This document shows positions 1 to 7,784 of a stretch of 64,000 nucleotides of DNA, piece after piece. The position numbers and the translations under genes were made by a program. The notes under the pieces were generated by a model. That model was not told the origin of the DNA, ran no database searches, and worked only from the letters and a program-made list of their open reading frames with translations. Every line of letters starts with the position of its first letter. Position 1 is the stretch's first letter. Source of the DNA: Candidatus Poseidonia sp. (GTDB lineage: Archaea; Thermoplasmatota; Poseidoniia; Poseidoniales; Poseidoniaceae); NCBI GenBank assembly GCA_016778305.1, contig JADHPT010000001.1, forward strand, positions 221,676 through 285,675, read 5' to 3'.

Positions 1-1
1 T

Positions 2-280
2 CTCGAATTTGGAATTACTGCAGGTGACCGAAAGAACGTTCACCTGTCACGCTCCATTCGCAACGCTATGGATGCTGGACATGTTCGTATTCACCGCCCC
101 GCCATTCTTGAGGTGGATACCGCACGTGCTATCGCCGATGGCCAGACAATTTACAGGGCAGGTACAACTGTATTCCTCGCAGACGAAGTCCCCGGCGAAT
201 ATCTCTACCAAGTCGAAGAGACTGATCCAATGATCGTTGAGACCGTTGAAGAATGGACTCGGCTCGAAGAAGAAGAGTGA
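2..280 (+). CDS. kptA: RNA 2'-phosphotransferase (Tpt1/KptA), 3' part only
   Basis: The gene enters from the left edge, so only about 92 C-terminal residues are visible, read in frame from base 2. KptA/Tpt1 enzymes move the 2'-phosphate of a spliced or damaged RNA junction to NAD+. The visible part matches the family's C-terminal ADP-ribosyltransferase-like half: a HLS stretch (near base 43), then an RPAILEVD strand, DGQTIYRAG, a VFLADEVP strand and the P-x-x-Y end. The last residues are an acidic tail. It converges on the next gene with only 3 bases between stop codons. The N-terminal catalytic Arg/His residues are outside the window, so activity cannot be judged. Family assignment is from motif memory only. 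Confidence 0.72.
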   Translation, partial: LEFGITAGDRKNVHLSRSIRNAMDAGHVRIHRPAILEVDTARAIADGQTIYRAGTTVFLADEVPGEYLYQVEETDPMIVETVEEWTRLEEEE

Positions 281-283
281 ATC

Positions 284-622
284 TTAGGATTTTTGTGAGC
301 CACAGGCTGGGCAGAAATCTAGATCTGCCTCCAATACTGCTTTGCACGTAGCGCAATGAACTTGACCGGTCATCAATGCTTCAACCTTTTTCGGTGCTGG
401 AGCAGACGACTGCCCTAACTCGGATTCTACAAGACGGACAGGGTCAATTCCGTGTCGCTGTAATTCCTCATATCGATTTTTGTAGATAATCGCTTCTTGA
501 AGCGCTGACTCAAGTTGCCACAACCGTTGCTCTCGTTCTTGTGAATCGGCGATGGTGCGTGCTTCTTCGACACAAACTTGCAAGTGACGCATGAATTCAT
601 CCATATTGGGTGACTCGGCCAT
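284..622 (-). CDS. Small protein with helical N-half and C-terminal zinc ribbon
   Basis: The product is 112 residues, counted from the ATG at 622 (MAESPNMDEF). A longer reading frame continues upstream, but it would overlap the start of the divergent isopentenyl phosphate kinase gene, so the shorter start is preferred. Residues 5-60 are rich in Glu, Gln, Leu and Arg and look like a helix or coiled coil. The C-terminus (about residues 89-110) holds two CxxC pairs, HCATC and FCPAC, typical of a zinc ribbon. I do not recognise a specific family. It may be a nucleic-acid or protein-binding adaptor, but that is a guess. It is divergent from the kinase gene, with about 90 bases between the chosen starts. 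Confidence 0.6.
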   Translation of the reverse strand: MAESPNMDEFMRHLQVCVEEARTIADSQEREQRLWQLESALQEAIIYKNRYEELQRHGIDPVRLVESELGQSSAPAPKKVEALMTGQVHCATCKAVLEADLDFCPACGSQKS

Positions 623-712
623 GCCCCACGCTCGTGTGCCTTGCCTCATCAATCCTTGCTCGCAGCAACCAAGCGTCGGTATGCTCTTCAATTTGAGACC
701 ACTGGCCGTGAC

Positions 713-1525
713 ATGCGTGATCGTGTTGTTCTCAAATGGGGAGGTGGCCTCATCACCGAGAAAGACCGGTTGAAAACAGTCCGAACCGATGTTTTGGATC
801 AACTTGCAGAACAATTGCATTCCTGTCTCAAAGAAGGCGTTGATGTGATTCTGGTCCATGGGGCAGGCTCATATGGCCATCTTAAAGCAAAGAAATACCA
901 ATTGGCAGAGGGATTTCTATCTGGGGTTGAATTTGAACCACTTACACAACATGAGGCAGTTACGGATGTTCGCAATGACATGCTGGAACTCAATCAGCAT
1001 GTTATGGAGTCACTGACTCGTCGAGATATTTCCGCCGTAGCACTTCCTCCGCACCAATGGGCACGAGGTACTGGCCCACAGTTTCAAGGAGATTTGAGCT
1101 TCTTTGAACAAGCCCCTAAGGGCATTGTCATGGTTACCTTCGGAGACGTCGTGGACTGTGACGGGGACAAAGAATTTGGAATTCTCTCCGGAGATGACAT
1201 TGTCAAACGCTTGGCTGCTGAAATCAAAGGTATCAAGCGACTTGTATTCGCCATGGGTGGTGTTGAAGGTGTTCTTGCATCACCTCCCAGCGAGGATAAT
1301 CCAACGCCTGAGTTGCTTTCGAGGCTCACAAAGGATGATGTCTTTGTGGGTGAGCATCAAAGTAATATGGACGTGACTGGGGGAATCGGGTTGAAGGTTA
1401 GACGGGGTTTTGAAACACTCGAAGCAGGTGTTGAAGTTTGGCTGGTAAGCGGTGAAGTCGGCATCAGAGTTCAAGAAGCATGCATGGGCCTTCCCGTTGT
1501 TGGTACACAACTTCTGGAATCATGA
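713..1525 (+). CDS. ipk: Isopentenyl phosphate kinase
   Basis: This amino-acid-kinase-fold enzyme phosphorylates isopentenyl phosphate to isopentenyl diphosphate with ATP, the last step of the archaeal mevalonate variants. From the ATG at 713 the product is 270 residues, close to the usual 245-265. Visible motifs are the N-terminal nucleotide loop LKWGGGLIT, the HGAGSYGH segment whose last His is the substrate-binding and catalytic His of IPK, the FGDVV strand, the GILSGDDI nucleotide-binding segment, and the late DVTGGIGLK stretch with its conserved Lys. Upstream in-frame starts would add residues not expected in the family. The isomerase/prenyl synthase fusion that uses its product follows 54 bases downstream on the same strand, which suggests co-expression. 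Confidence 0.88.
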   Translation: MRDRVVLKWGGGLITEKDRLKTVRTDVLDQLAEQLHSCLKEGVDVILVHGAGSYGHLKAKKYQLAEGFLSGVEFEPLTQHEAVTDVRNDMLELNQHVMESLTRRDISAVALPPHQWARGTGPQFQGDLSFFEQAPKGIVMVTFGDVVDCDGDKEFGILSGDDIVKRLAAEIKGIKRLVFAMGGVEGVLASPPSEDNPTPELLSRLTKDDVFVGEHQSNMDVTGGIGLKVRRGFETLEAGVEVWLVSGEVGIRVQEACMGLPVVGTQLLES

Positions 1526-1579
1526 TTCATCGGAGAACTCTTCATGTAGCCTACGCGCTCACCCAAGTGTGGGAGCATT

Positions 1580-3331
1580 ATGTCGGGTTATAGGATTGAG
1601 GATGTTCCAAGCATTAACCTTGATGCTGGACAGGTTGAAATCCTCTCTGAACATGATGAACATCAAGCAGCGCTCATGGCTGAGGCTCTCATTCATGTTG
1701 ATGAACAGGACAATGTCATCGGACCCGTCTCTAAAATTGACGCACACCAAGGAGCGGGTGTCTACCATCGAGCATTCAGTGTACTCTTATTCAATTCAGA
1801 GGGAAAACTGCTCCTCCAACAACGTTCAAGTGACAAAGTTACATTTCCAAATGTTTGGGCGAATTCCTGCTGCTCACACCCACTTCATTCCGATGAGGAA
1901 TTGAACGATGTAGACTACATTGGAACAAAGCGGGCTGCAATTCGTAAGCTTGAGCAGGAATTGGGAATTAATCCTTCATCAATTGATATTGATGATTTTG
2001 TATTCATGACAAAAATGCGTTACTCCGCACGAATGAATCCGGAATGGATAGAGAGAGAACTCGACCACATCCTGATGCTAACTGCTGATGTAGAATTGAA
2101 GCCAAATCCAAACGAAATCGCAGCGGTGCGCTGGGTTGATTTTGATGAGATGGAAGCCATGCTACTCGAAGAACGTGAACCTGATGAGGCAATTGCCCCG
2201 TGGTTTCGATGCATTGCTGCTCGCATCATGACCGAAGAATGGTGGACTCACCACCACGATCGCGACACACTTGTGAAGATGCGTGATGAAGACATTCATG
2301 ACATGGGAGATGTAACACACATGCTACCAAATGCGGAAGGAGCCGACCTTTTGACATCGATCATGGAGGTCAAACCCTTGATCGAACAACGAATTGAAAA
2401 CAGTTTGCGTGCATCTCGTCATGAACGATTAGGCAATGCCATGATGCACCTCATTGAAGGTGGTGGAAAGCGTATGCGGGCAACACTCCCCTGGCTTGTT
2501 GCAAAAGCAGTCGGCGATTCCCATTCTGGGCTCCTCGACATTGGTGCTGCAATTGAAACCGTTCACAGTTTTACACTCGTGCATGACGATATCATGGACG
2601 ATGATGAGATTCGTCGAGGACGGAATGCGGTCCATGTTGAATATGGAATGCCTACAGCCATCAATGCAGGTGATGCAATGCTCGCAATTGCCTTTGAACG
2701 ATTGGTCATGGCTGAAAATCTTGAACCAGAAGATGTTGCACCTCTTGTCAATAGAATCGCTTGGATGGTTCGACGTGTGAGCGAAGGCCAACAAATGGAT
2801 ATTGAGTTTGAAGAACGCCTTGATGTTTCAGAAGAAAATTACATCGAAATGATTGAAGGTAAAACAGCGGTGATGTTTCAAATCTGCTCTGAAATAGGTG
2901 CACGGCTATCTGGTGGAGGCCAAGAAACGATTGACCTCATGGCGCAGTGGGGCCTTGCATTGGGATTGTGTTTCCAACTGATGGATGACCTCATTGACAT
3001 CTTATCAGATTCAGAAACATTGGGAAAACCCGCTGGTTCCGACATCGCTCAAGGCAAACGCACGTTGATGGTAATTCACGCACTTGATCAGCCCGATGGA
3101 CCAGTAAAGGAGCGCTTGTTGAATGTTCTCGGCAAAGGGGAATCCGTAACCCCTGAGGGCCTCAAAGACGGTTTAGCAGCCCTTGAAGAATTAGGTTCGA
3201 TTCAATATGCTCGCTCCAGAGCTGAATCCTATCATGCAAAGGCCCATGAATGCCTTGACATGTTAGGAGAAGGCCCAGCCCTCGTCGCTTTAAGAGAACT
3301 TACTGATTTCCAACTTGCTCGGATTCATTGA
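1580..3331 (+). CDS. Fused type I IPP isomerase and polyprenyl (GGPP-type) synthase
   Basis: One 583-residue frame carries two enzymes. Residues about 30-225 are a Nudix-type IPP:DMAPP isomerase (Idi-1), with the catalytic Cys in the NSCCSHPL motif (C97/C98) and the acidic ERELDH motif (near 158-163). Residues about 255-583 are an all-helical prenyl synthase, with GGGKRMR (294-300), the first Asp-rich motif DDIMD (336-340), GQQMD, and the second Asp-rich motif DDLID (469-473). Phe lies five residues before the first Asp motif, as in short-chain (C15/C20) synthases, so geranylgeranyl-PP for archaeal lipids is the likely product. Fusion of isomerase to synthase would couple DMAPP supply to chain elongation. 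No stop or frame break lies between the halves. Its 3' end overlaps the convergent MOSC gene by 32 bases. Confidence 0.92.
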   Translation: MSGYRIEDVPSINLDAGQVEILSEHDEHQAALMAEALIHVDEQDNVIGPVSKIDAHQGAGVYHRAFSVLLFNSEGKLLLQQRSSDKVTFPNVWANSCCSHPLHSDEELNDVDYIGTKRAAIRKLEQELGINPSSIDIDDFVFMTKMRYSARMNPEWIERELDHILMLTADVELKPNPNEIAAVRWVDFDEMEAMLLEEREPDEAIAPWFRCIAARIMTEEWWTHHHDRDTLVKMRDEDIHDMGDVTHMLPNAEGADLLTSIMEVKPLIEQRIENSLRASRHERLGNAMMHLIEGGGKRMRATLPWLVAKAVGDSHSGLLDIGAAIETVHSFTLVHDDIMDDDEIRRGRNAVHVEYGMPTAINAGDAMLAIAFERLVMAENLEPEDVAPLVNRIAWMVRRVSEGQQMDIEFEERLDVSEENYIEMIEGKTAVMFQICSEIGARLSGGGQETIDLMAQWGLALGLCFQLMDDLIDILSDSETLGKPAGSDIAQGKRTLMVIHALDQPDGPVKERLLNVLGKGESVTPEGLKDGLAALEELGSIQYARSRAESYHAKAHECLDMLGEGPALVALRELTDFQLARIH

Positions 3332-3791
3332 GCATCCAAACCTTGTCACCGAGGAATATTTCTCCCCCTGTGTTGATGCGAGCATACCACCGCGTTTTCT
3401 GCGGCGCGATAACATGGCTCAGTGCTTTGTATCGGCCTTGTAAGAATGAATCCCGTATTGTTTTACAGGGAGGTGCATCGCTCGTTATTTCGAGAATGAC
3501 ACGCTGTCCGAAGGATAGAATTGAACCAACATTGAGTTGTTCAACATCCAACCCTTTGATGAGAATGTTTTCACCAGTAGAACCCGGGTAGATCGGGTGG
3601 CCAGCATCTTGCAATTCCTGCATGACTTCCCATTGCATGAGGCATATAGCTCGCTGCGGACCACCATGATGTTTCAAATCATTTTGTCGGTCGCCAATGC
3701 AACCGTCAACGGATGAAACCTGCAATGAATCAACAGGATGTTTCGGAACACCACCGTCAGGATTGACGTGTAAACCGATGACTTGCGCCAT
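3300..3791 (-). CDS. MOSC-domain protein
   Basis: MOSC domains are sulfur-carrier modules of molybdenum-cofactor sulfurases and of YiiM/mARC-type proteins. The product is 163 residues from the ATG at 3791, so it is a stand-alone MOSC domain. Visible hallmarks are the HGGPQRA stretch (about 42-48), PGSTGENILIKG, and the conserved Cys in APPCKTI, the residue that carries sulfur or ligates Mo in family members. Its start lies 9 bases past the EF-2 stop on the same strand, so it probably rides on the EF-2 transcript. The 3' end overlaps the convergent isoprenoid fusion by 32 bases. Substrate is unknown. Confidence 0.8.
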   Translation of the reverse strand: MAQVIGLHVNPDGGVPKHPVDSLQVSSVDGCIGDRQNDLKHHGGPQRAICLMQWEVMQELQDAGHPIYPGSTGENILIKGLDVEQLNVGSILSFGQRVILEITSDAPPCKTIRDSFLQGRYKALSHVIAPQKTRWYARINTGGEIFLGDKVWMLNESEQVGNQ

Positions 3792-3800
3792 CAACAAACC

Positions 3801-6008
3801 TCAATCTGAGTAGTAGGATTCGGGGTTGGGCTCAGGCTTCAATCCCTTCCTTTGACGGATTTCTCCGACCACTTTGTTGAACAATTGTGGGGGCAAAATC
3901 TCGAAACCAAGGTTCTCTGTATTCCAGACTGCTCGGCCTTGGGAGGCGGCACGGATATCGTTGGAGAATCCAAACGTTTCTGCGATTGGAATGACACCAA
4001 CAACGGTCGTTACATTTCCTTCAGACGGCATGTCTTCGATAATTCCACGGCGGGTGGTAACTTCACGAGTTACTTGACCGAGCCAATCATTAGGCACCGA
4101 GATGAATGCCTTTTGCATAGGTTCTAGCAGAACAGTTCGTGCACGCATCATGGCCCCTTTGATACCGTTTCGAACGGCTGGGATGGTTTGAGCAGGTCCA
4201 CGGTGAATGGCGTCTTCGTGCAGTTTTGCATCAACCAAACGGACATACATGCCTTGAACTGGTTCATCTGCGATCGGTCCTTTCACACAGACTTCGTTGA
4301 AGGCTTCAATGATCAATTCACGAGTCTCGTGAAGGTTTTGGATACCCTTGGTATCGTTTACCAGGACGTTGGATCCTTTGATTGCGTAAATTTTCCTCAT
4401 GGTGTCACGATCCATACCAAGTTCACCGAACTTGTTGCCGACTTCCTTGGCATCGTTGGAGCGAACAGGTCCATCTCCGAGGTCTCCAGAACGGAGAGCA
4501 GCAACAACTTCTTCCGGCAATGCTTCGATTTCAAACATGAATCGGTTGTGGCGGTTGGGTGACTTTCCTTCAAAGGAGTTCCCGCGATTGCTTCCTTCGA
4601 TACCTTCGCGGTAGACGACAATAGGCGGACTTACCTTGACCTTGATATTCTGTTCTTCCTCGATACGGTAAACAGTGATCTCAAGGTGAAGTTCTCCCAT
4701 ACCTGCCAAGAGAGCTTCTCCAGTCTCTTGGTTGGTGGTCACCTGAAGGGATGCATCTGCTTTTGCAAGAGAGCGGAGAGCATCGATGAACTTTGGTAGA
4801 TCTTTCATGCTCTTAGGCTCAACTGCAACAGTGACGACCGGGTCAGAATAGTGGCGAATAGCCTCAAAGGGTGTGAAATCTTTGTTTCGAGAAAGCGTCA
4901 CACCAGCAGCTGCGGAGCGAATTCCGGTGACTGCTGCGATGTTTCCAGCGACGACCTTTGGTACGGGGATCCTGTCACCTCCGACCATCATGGAAACTTG
5001 CTGTACACGCTCGGGCTTCGCTCCCCCGATTGCATATACTGATTCACCTTGGTTGATGGAGCCAGAATAAATACGGCCCACAGCAACCTCACCAGCGTGT
5101 GGGTCCATCCAGATTTTGGTAATCATCATAGCGAGTTCTGAGTCAGGGTCACAGGACACCATGGCTTGTCCAATTTCAGATTCGAGATCTCCGGTCCAAA
5201 TATTGGGGATACGGTATGGTTGAGCTTCAACTGGACCTGGAAGTTTGGTAACCGCCATGTCAAGAAGAACTTCATGAACAGGTGCTTTGCTTGCTAATGT
5301 CTTTTGGTCTTCATTATTGCAGTATTCAAAAATTTCCTTGAATGAAATCTTTGATTTTGCCATGTAAGGGACGGTAATTCCCCAGTTGTGATAAGCTGAA
5401 CCAAAGGCCACTGTACCATCATTGACAGATACTTGCCAAGCCTTCTTGAATTCTTCAGGTGCGAATTCTCGGATCAATTTGTTGACTTTCTTGATGGTTT
5501 CAGTAAACCGTGCCATCATATCATCAGGAGTAACTTGAAGTTCATTGATGAGGCGATCCACTTTGTTGATGAAAAGAACGGGCTTGACCTTCTCTTTGAG
5601 GGCTTGACGAACCACAGTTTCTGTTTGTGGCATCGGTCCTTCAACCGCACAAGCGAGGATGAAACATCCGTCAACTGCACGCATTGCACGCGTAACGTCG
5701 CCGCCAAAGTCAACGTGACCGGGAGTGTCAATGAGATTGATGAGATAATCTGTACCTCCGACACCGTGAACCATCGAAGCAGAGGCTGCGTTGATGGTGA
5801 TTCCACGTGCTGATTCTTGTTCGTCGAAATCCAGCACGCGAGCAGATCCAGCCAACTCATTGGACATCATTCCCGCACCCGCAATGAGATTGTCGGAGAG
5901 CGTTGTCTTACCGTGGTCAATGTGAGCAGCGATACACAAATTGCGGATTTGTGGGAGCACGTGCATAACTTCTGTAGCTTTCTTGATATTCTCTTCTTTA
6001 CGTCCCAT
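3801..6008 (-). CDS. fusA: Translation elongation factor 2 (aEF-2)
   Basis: This is the ribosomal translocase GTPase, 735 residues from the ATG at 6008. A GTG three codons upstream is possible, but GGTGGT lies 4 bases before the ATG. The G-domain motifs are AHIDHGKTT, RGITI, DTPGHVDF and NKVDRL. Domain IV carries the diphthamide site, His in DAIHRGPAQ. Domain V ends in a short acidic/aromatic tail. It is the distal member of an S12-S7-DsrE-EF-2 cluster. The 73-base gap before it contains TTAA-rich stretches that could be an extra promoter. The diphthamide-pathway ligase Dph6 is also in this window (17.4 kb). Confidence 0.98.
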   Translation of the reverse strand: MGRKEENIKKATEVMHVLPQIRNLCIAAHIDHGKTTLSDNLIAGAGMMSNELAGSARVLDFDEQESARGITINAASASMVHGVGGTDYLINLIDTPGHVDFGGDVTRAMRAVDGCFILACAVEGPMPQTETVVRQALKEKVKPVLFINKVDRLINELQVTPDDMMARFTETIKKVNKLIREFAPEEFKKAWQVSVNDGTVAFGSAYHNWGITVPYMAKSKISFKEIFEYCNNEDQKTLASKAPVHEVLLDMAVTKLPGPVEAQPYRIPNIWTGDLESEIGQAMVSCDPDSELAMMITKIWMDPHAGEVAVGRIYSGSINQGESVYAIGGAKPERVQQVSMMVGGDRIPVPKVVAGNIAAVTGIRSAAAGVTLSRNKDFTPFEAIRHYSDPVVTVAVEPKSMKDLPKFIDALRSLAKADASLQVTTNQETGEALLAGMGELHLEITVYRIEEEQNIKVKVSPPIVVYREGIEGSNRGNSFEGKSPNRHNRFMFEIEALPEEVVAALRSGDLGDGPVRSNDAKEVGNKFGELGMDRDTMRKIYAIKGSNVLVNDTKGIQNLHETRELIIEAFNEVCVKGPIADEPVQGMYVRLVDAKLHEDAIHRGPAQTIPAVRNGIKGAMMRARTVLLEPMQKAFISVPNDWLGQVTREVTTRRGIIEDMPSEGNVTTVVGVIPIAETFGFSNDIRAASQGRAVWNTENLGFEILPPQLFNKVVGEIRQRKGLKPEPNPESYYSD

Positions 6009-6081
6009 GGATACCACCGTGTTCTCGTTGCTTTAAGCCACCGAAAAGGGGTTCTTAAGTGACTCGCAGGATAACGAACAT

Positions 6082-6471
6082 TCAGTACACGAGTTGGGAG
6101 TCAGAAGTGACCGTCAATTCAATGACTCCGGGGGGCCCACTCCACACAATGTTGTCGTCGGGAACAATGAGTGCATTATCCCCCTCTTCATATCCAAGAA
6201 CAGCTTTGACAGATCCAAAGGAGCAGTAGAGTTTAGCTCCATCTAAAAGAGATTCCATAAAAGATCGGACCATTGGTACGTCTGATGCCATCTCCTTATC
6301 GAGGATGTCAATGAAATCCGATTCAAGCAAGCGCACACCTGCGGCTGCAAAGAATACGCTGACATCATGCCCCTCAGAAACAGCACGCGCTGCACAGGCC
6401 AATCCAACAATTGATTTCATGTGGTCGATAGAGGGATCGGAAACAAAGTTCACAAAAACATGCTTGGGCAT
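6082..6471 (-). CDS. DsrE-like sulfur-relay family protein
   Basis: The product is 129 residues from the ATG at 6471. The Rossmann-like pattern is typical of DsrE/DsrF-type proteins: FVNFVSDP, a helix with GLACAARAV, GHDVSVFFAAAGVRLL, and KLYCSFGSVKAVLG containing the only obvious conserved-position Cys (the LYCSFGS segment). DsrE proteins pass persulfide sulfur between partners or act as small regulatory proteins; no partner is visible here beyond the nearby MOSC protein. It sits between S7 and EF-2, where most archaea have either nothing or EF-1A. A perfect inverted repeat lies immediately upstream of its start. Family call moderate, function unknown. Confidence 0.65.
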   Translation of the reverse strand: MPKHVFVNFVSDPSIDHMKSIVGLACAARAVSEGHDVSVFFAAAGVRLLESDFIDILDKEMASDVPMVRSFMESLLDGAKLYCSFGSVKAVLGYEEGDNALIVPDDNIVWSGPPGVIELTVTSDSQLVY

Positions 6472-6476
6472 GGTTT

Positions 6477-6490
6477 CCAACCGAGGTTGG
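6477..6490. promoter_or_regulatory. Perfect 6-bp-arm palindrome just upstream of the DsrE-like gene
   Basis: CCAACC and GGTTGG flank a 2-base centre, 6 to 19 bases before the ATG at 6471. It could be an operator or, in RNA, a tight hairpin covering the position of a ribosome-binding site. No Shine-Dalgarno-like sequence is otherwise obvious for this start. The function is inferred from position only. Confidence 0.3.
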
Positions 6491-6573
6491 AGGATAATGA
6501 ACGTTTGGAATATGGGTAACAAGGCACCCAAGAAATATCGAACATCTACTGTGGCCGCTAAGGCCCGAGAAAA

Positions 6574-7185
6574 TCAACGAGCAGATGCTGCGATTCGCTC
6601 AAGTTCTTCCTTTTTACCAACGGCGTATGAAGTAACGTCGCCATCGCTGGCTTTGGTTAATTCGTTGATGATACAATTCTTGAGTGTTCGCTTGGATTTG
6701 TGTGTTCCTTGCTGCGCTCCTTTGGCAAGGTTAGCAAGAGCGACGTCCAGCCTACGTGAAGGGGAGGAGTCAACTGCCTTAGGTTGTGACACTGCACCAA
6801 ATTTGATACGAGTGATTTCCTCCATAGGCGCTGCATTGCAAAGTGCATTCACGAAAATTTGAAGCGGGTTTTCGCCAGATCGCTCGGCAATTTCGTCCAA
6901 TGCTCCTTCGAAGGCTTTCATGGCGCCCATTTTCTTACCGGTATATGACCCGGTTCGCATGAGTTTGTTGATGTAGCGTTCTACAACAGATAGTTTGGCT
7001 TTACCAAACCAGGCATTGGCGTGACGTCCTCCAGTGTGGGGAACGCCAACGGTTGTGAGATTGATGTAAGGTGCAAGACCTGGGTCTTTGCAGGTCACTT
7101 CGGAAGCATCCCACTTACCAAAGACATTGGTTCCTATACCTGCAATAGGTTTGACTTCAGGAGCATCGGTTTCTGCATCACTCAT
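6574..7185 (-). CDS. rps7: 30S ribosomal protein S7
   Basis: S7 nucleates the 30S head and contacts the E site. The product is 203 residues from the third ATG of a tandem ATGATGATG (7191, 7188, 7185), chosen because it gives normal spacing from the GAGGTG ribosome-binding site. Visible family features are NVFGKWD, the HTGGRHA segment, an NKLMRTG helix, NPLQIFVNAL and the basic SKRTLKNCIINEL region near the C-terminus. It has an N-terminal acidic extension relative to bacterial S7, as is usual in archaea. It follows S12 by 10 bases and is clearly in the same operon. Confidence 0.97.
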   Translation of the reverse strand: MSDAETDAPEVKPIAGIGTNVFGKWDASEVTCKDPGLAPYINLTTVGVPHTGGRHANAWFGKAKLSVVERYINKLMRTGSYTGKKMGAMKAFEGALDEIAERSGENPLQIFVNALCNAAPMEEITRIKFGAVSQPKAVDSSPSRRLDVALANLAKGAQQGTHKSKRTLKNCIINELTKASDGDVTSYAVGKKEELERIAASAR

Positions 7186-7195
7186 CATCATCACC

Positions 7196-7624
7196 TCAGC
7201 GGACTGGCTTCTCCTTGCGTCCTCGGACCATTTCGTCAAGGGACACGCCGTTGACTTGAATTACTTTGTAACGGACTCCGGGGATGTCACCGTATGAACG
7301 ACCCATGCGTCCACCGATACCTTCGACCATGACTTCGTCGTGTTCGTCGATAAAGTTGATAGCACCATCACCAGGGGCGAAAGCCGTCAATTTATTTCCA
7401 TTCTTAATCAAGGAAATCTTCACAGCCTTGCGAATTCCTGAGTTAGGTTGCTTGGCTTCGATACCGACTTTTTCGATAACGATACCCTTTGCTTGGGTTG
7501 ATCCAGCCAATGGATCATGCTTGGCGCGGCTCTTGAGCATGCGCTTCTTGTATCGACGGTCAGACCATCGGAATTTTTGGCGGTCCTTTGCCATCTTTGC
7601 ACCTGCGAAGAGTCCTCTACCCAT
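7196..7624 (-). CDS. rps12: 30S ribosomal protein S12
   Basis: S12 sits at the decoding centre. The product is 142 residues, the archaeal/eukaryotic (S23) length. Motifs seen are [10 protein letters not shown], the universally conserved [13 protein letters not shown] loop near the decoding site, TAFAPGDGA, and a [15 protein letters not shown]-terminal segment. As with S7, the start is an ATG triplet run directly after GGTG; the last one, at 7624, gives proper spacing. It is first gene of the S12-S7-DsrE-EF-2 unit, with a TATA-like sequence about 45 bases upstream. Confidence 0.97.
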   Translation of the reverse strand: MGRGLFAGAKMAKDRQKFRWSDRRYKKRMLKSRAKHDPLAGSTQAKGIVIEKVGIEAKQPNSGIRKAVKISLIKNGNKLTAFAPGDGAINFIDEHDEVMVEGIGGRMGRSYGDIPGVRYKVIQVNGVSLDEMVRGRKEKPVR

Positions 7625-7664
7625 CATCATCACCTATTGAAGCATTTTGCCGACTTGCCGCCCC

Positions 7665-7672
7665 TATTTAAT
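7665..7672 (-). promoter_or_regulatory. Putative TATA box for the S12 operon
   Basis: On the minus strand the sequence reads ATTAAATA, centred about 45 bases before the S12 ATG. This would put a transcription start about 20 bases before the ATG and leave a short leader that includes the GGTG ribosome-binding site. It lies in the 160-base divergent region shared with the UbiD gene, whose own start has a weaker TATAAT-like stretch near 7727-7733. It is a sequence-pattern call only. Confidence 0.4.
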
Positions 7673-7784
7673 CAAATCCCTCTCGGCGCTCTCATCCATG
7701 CCTCTGTGTATTGGTTTTCAACCGCCTATAATCCCCGCACACGAAGTGAACAACATTCAAGCAACGCCTCCTCGTGGAAGCGTC

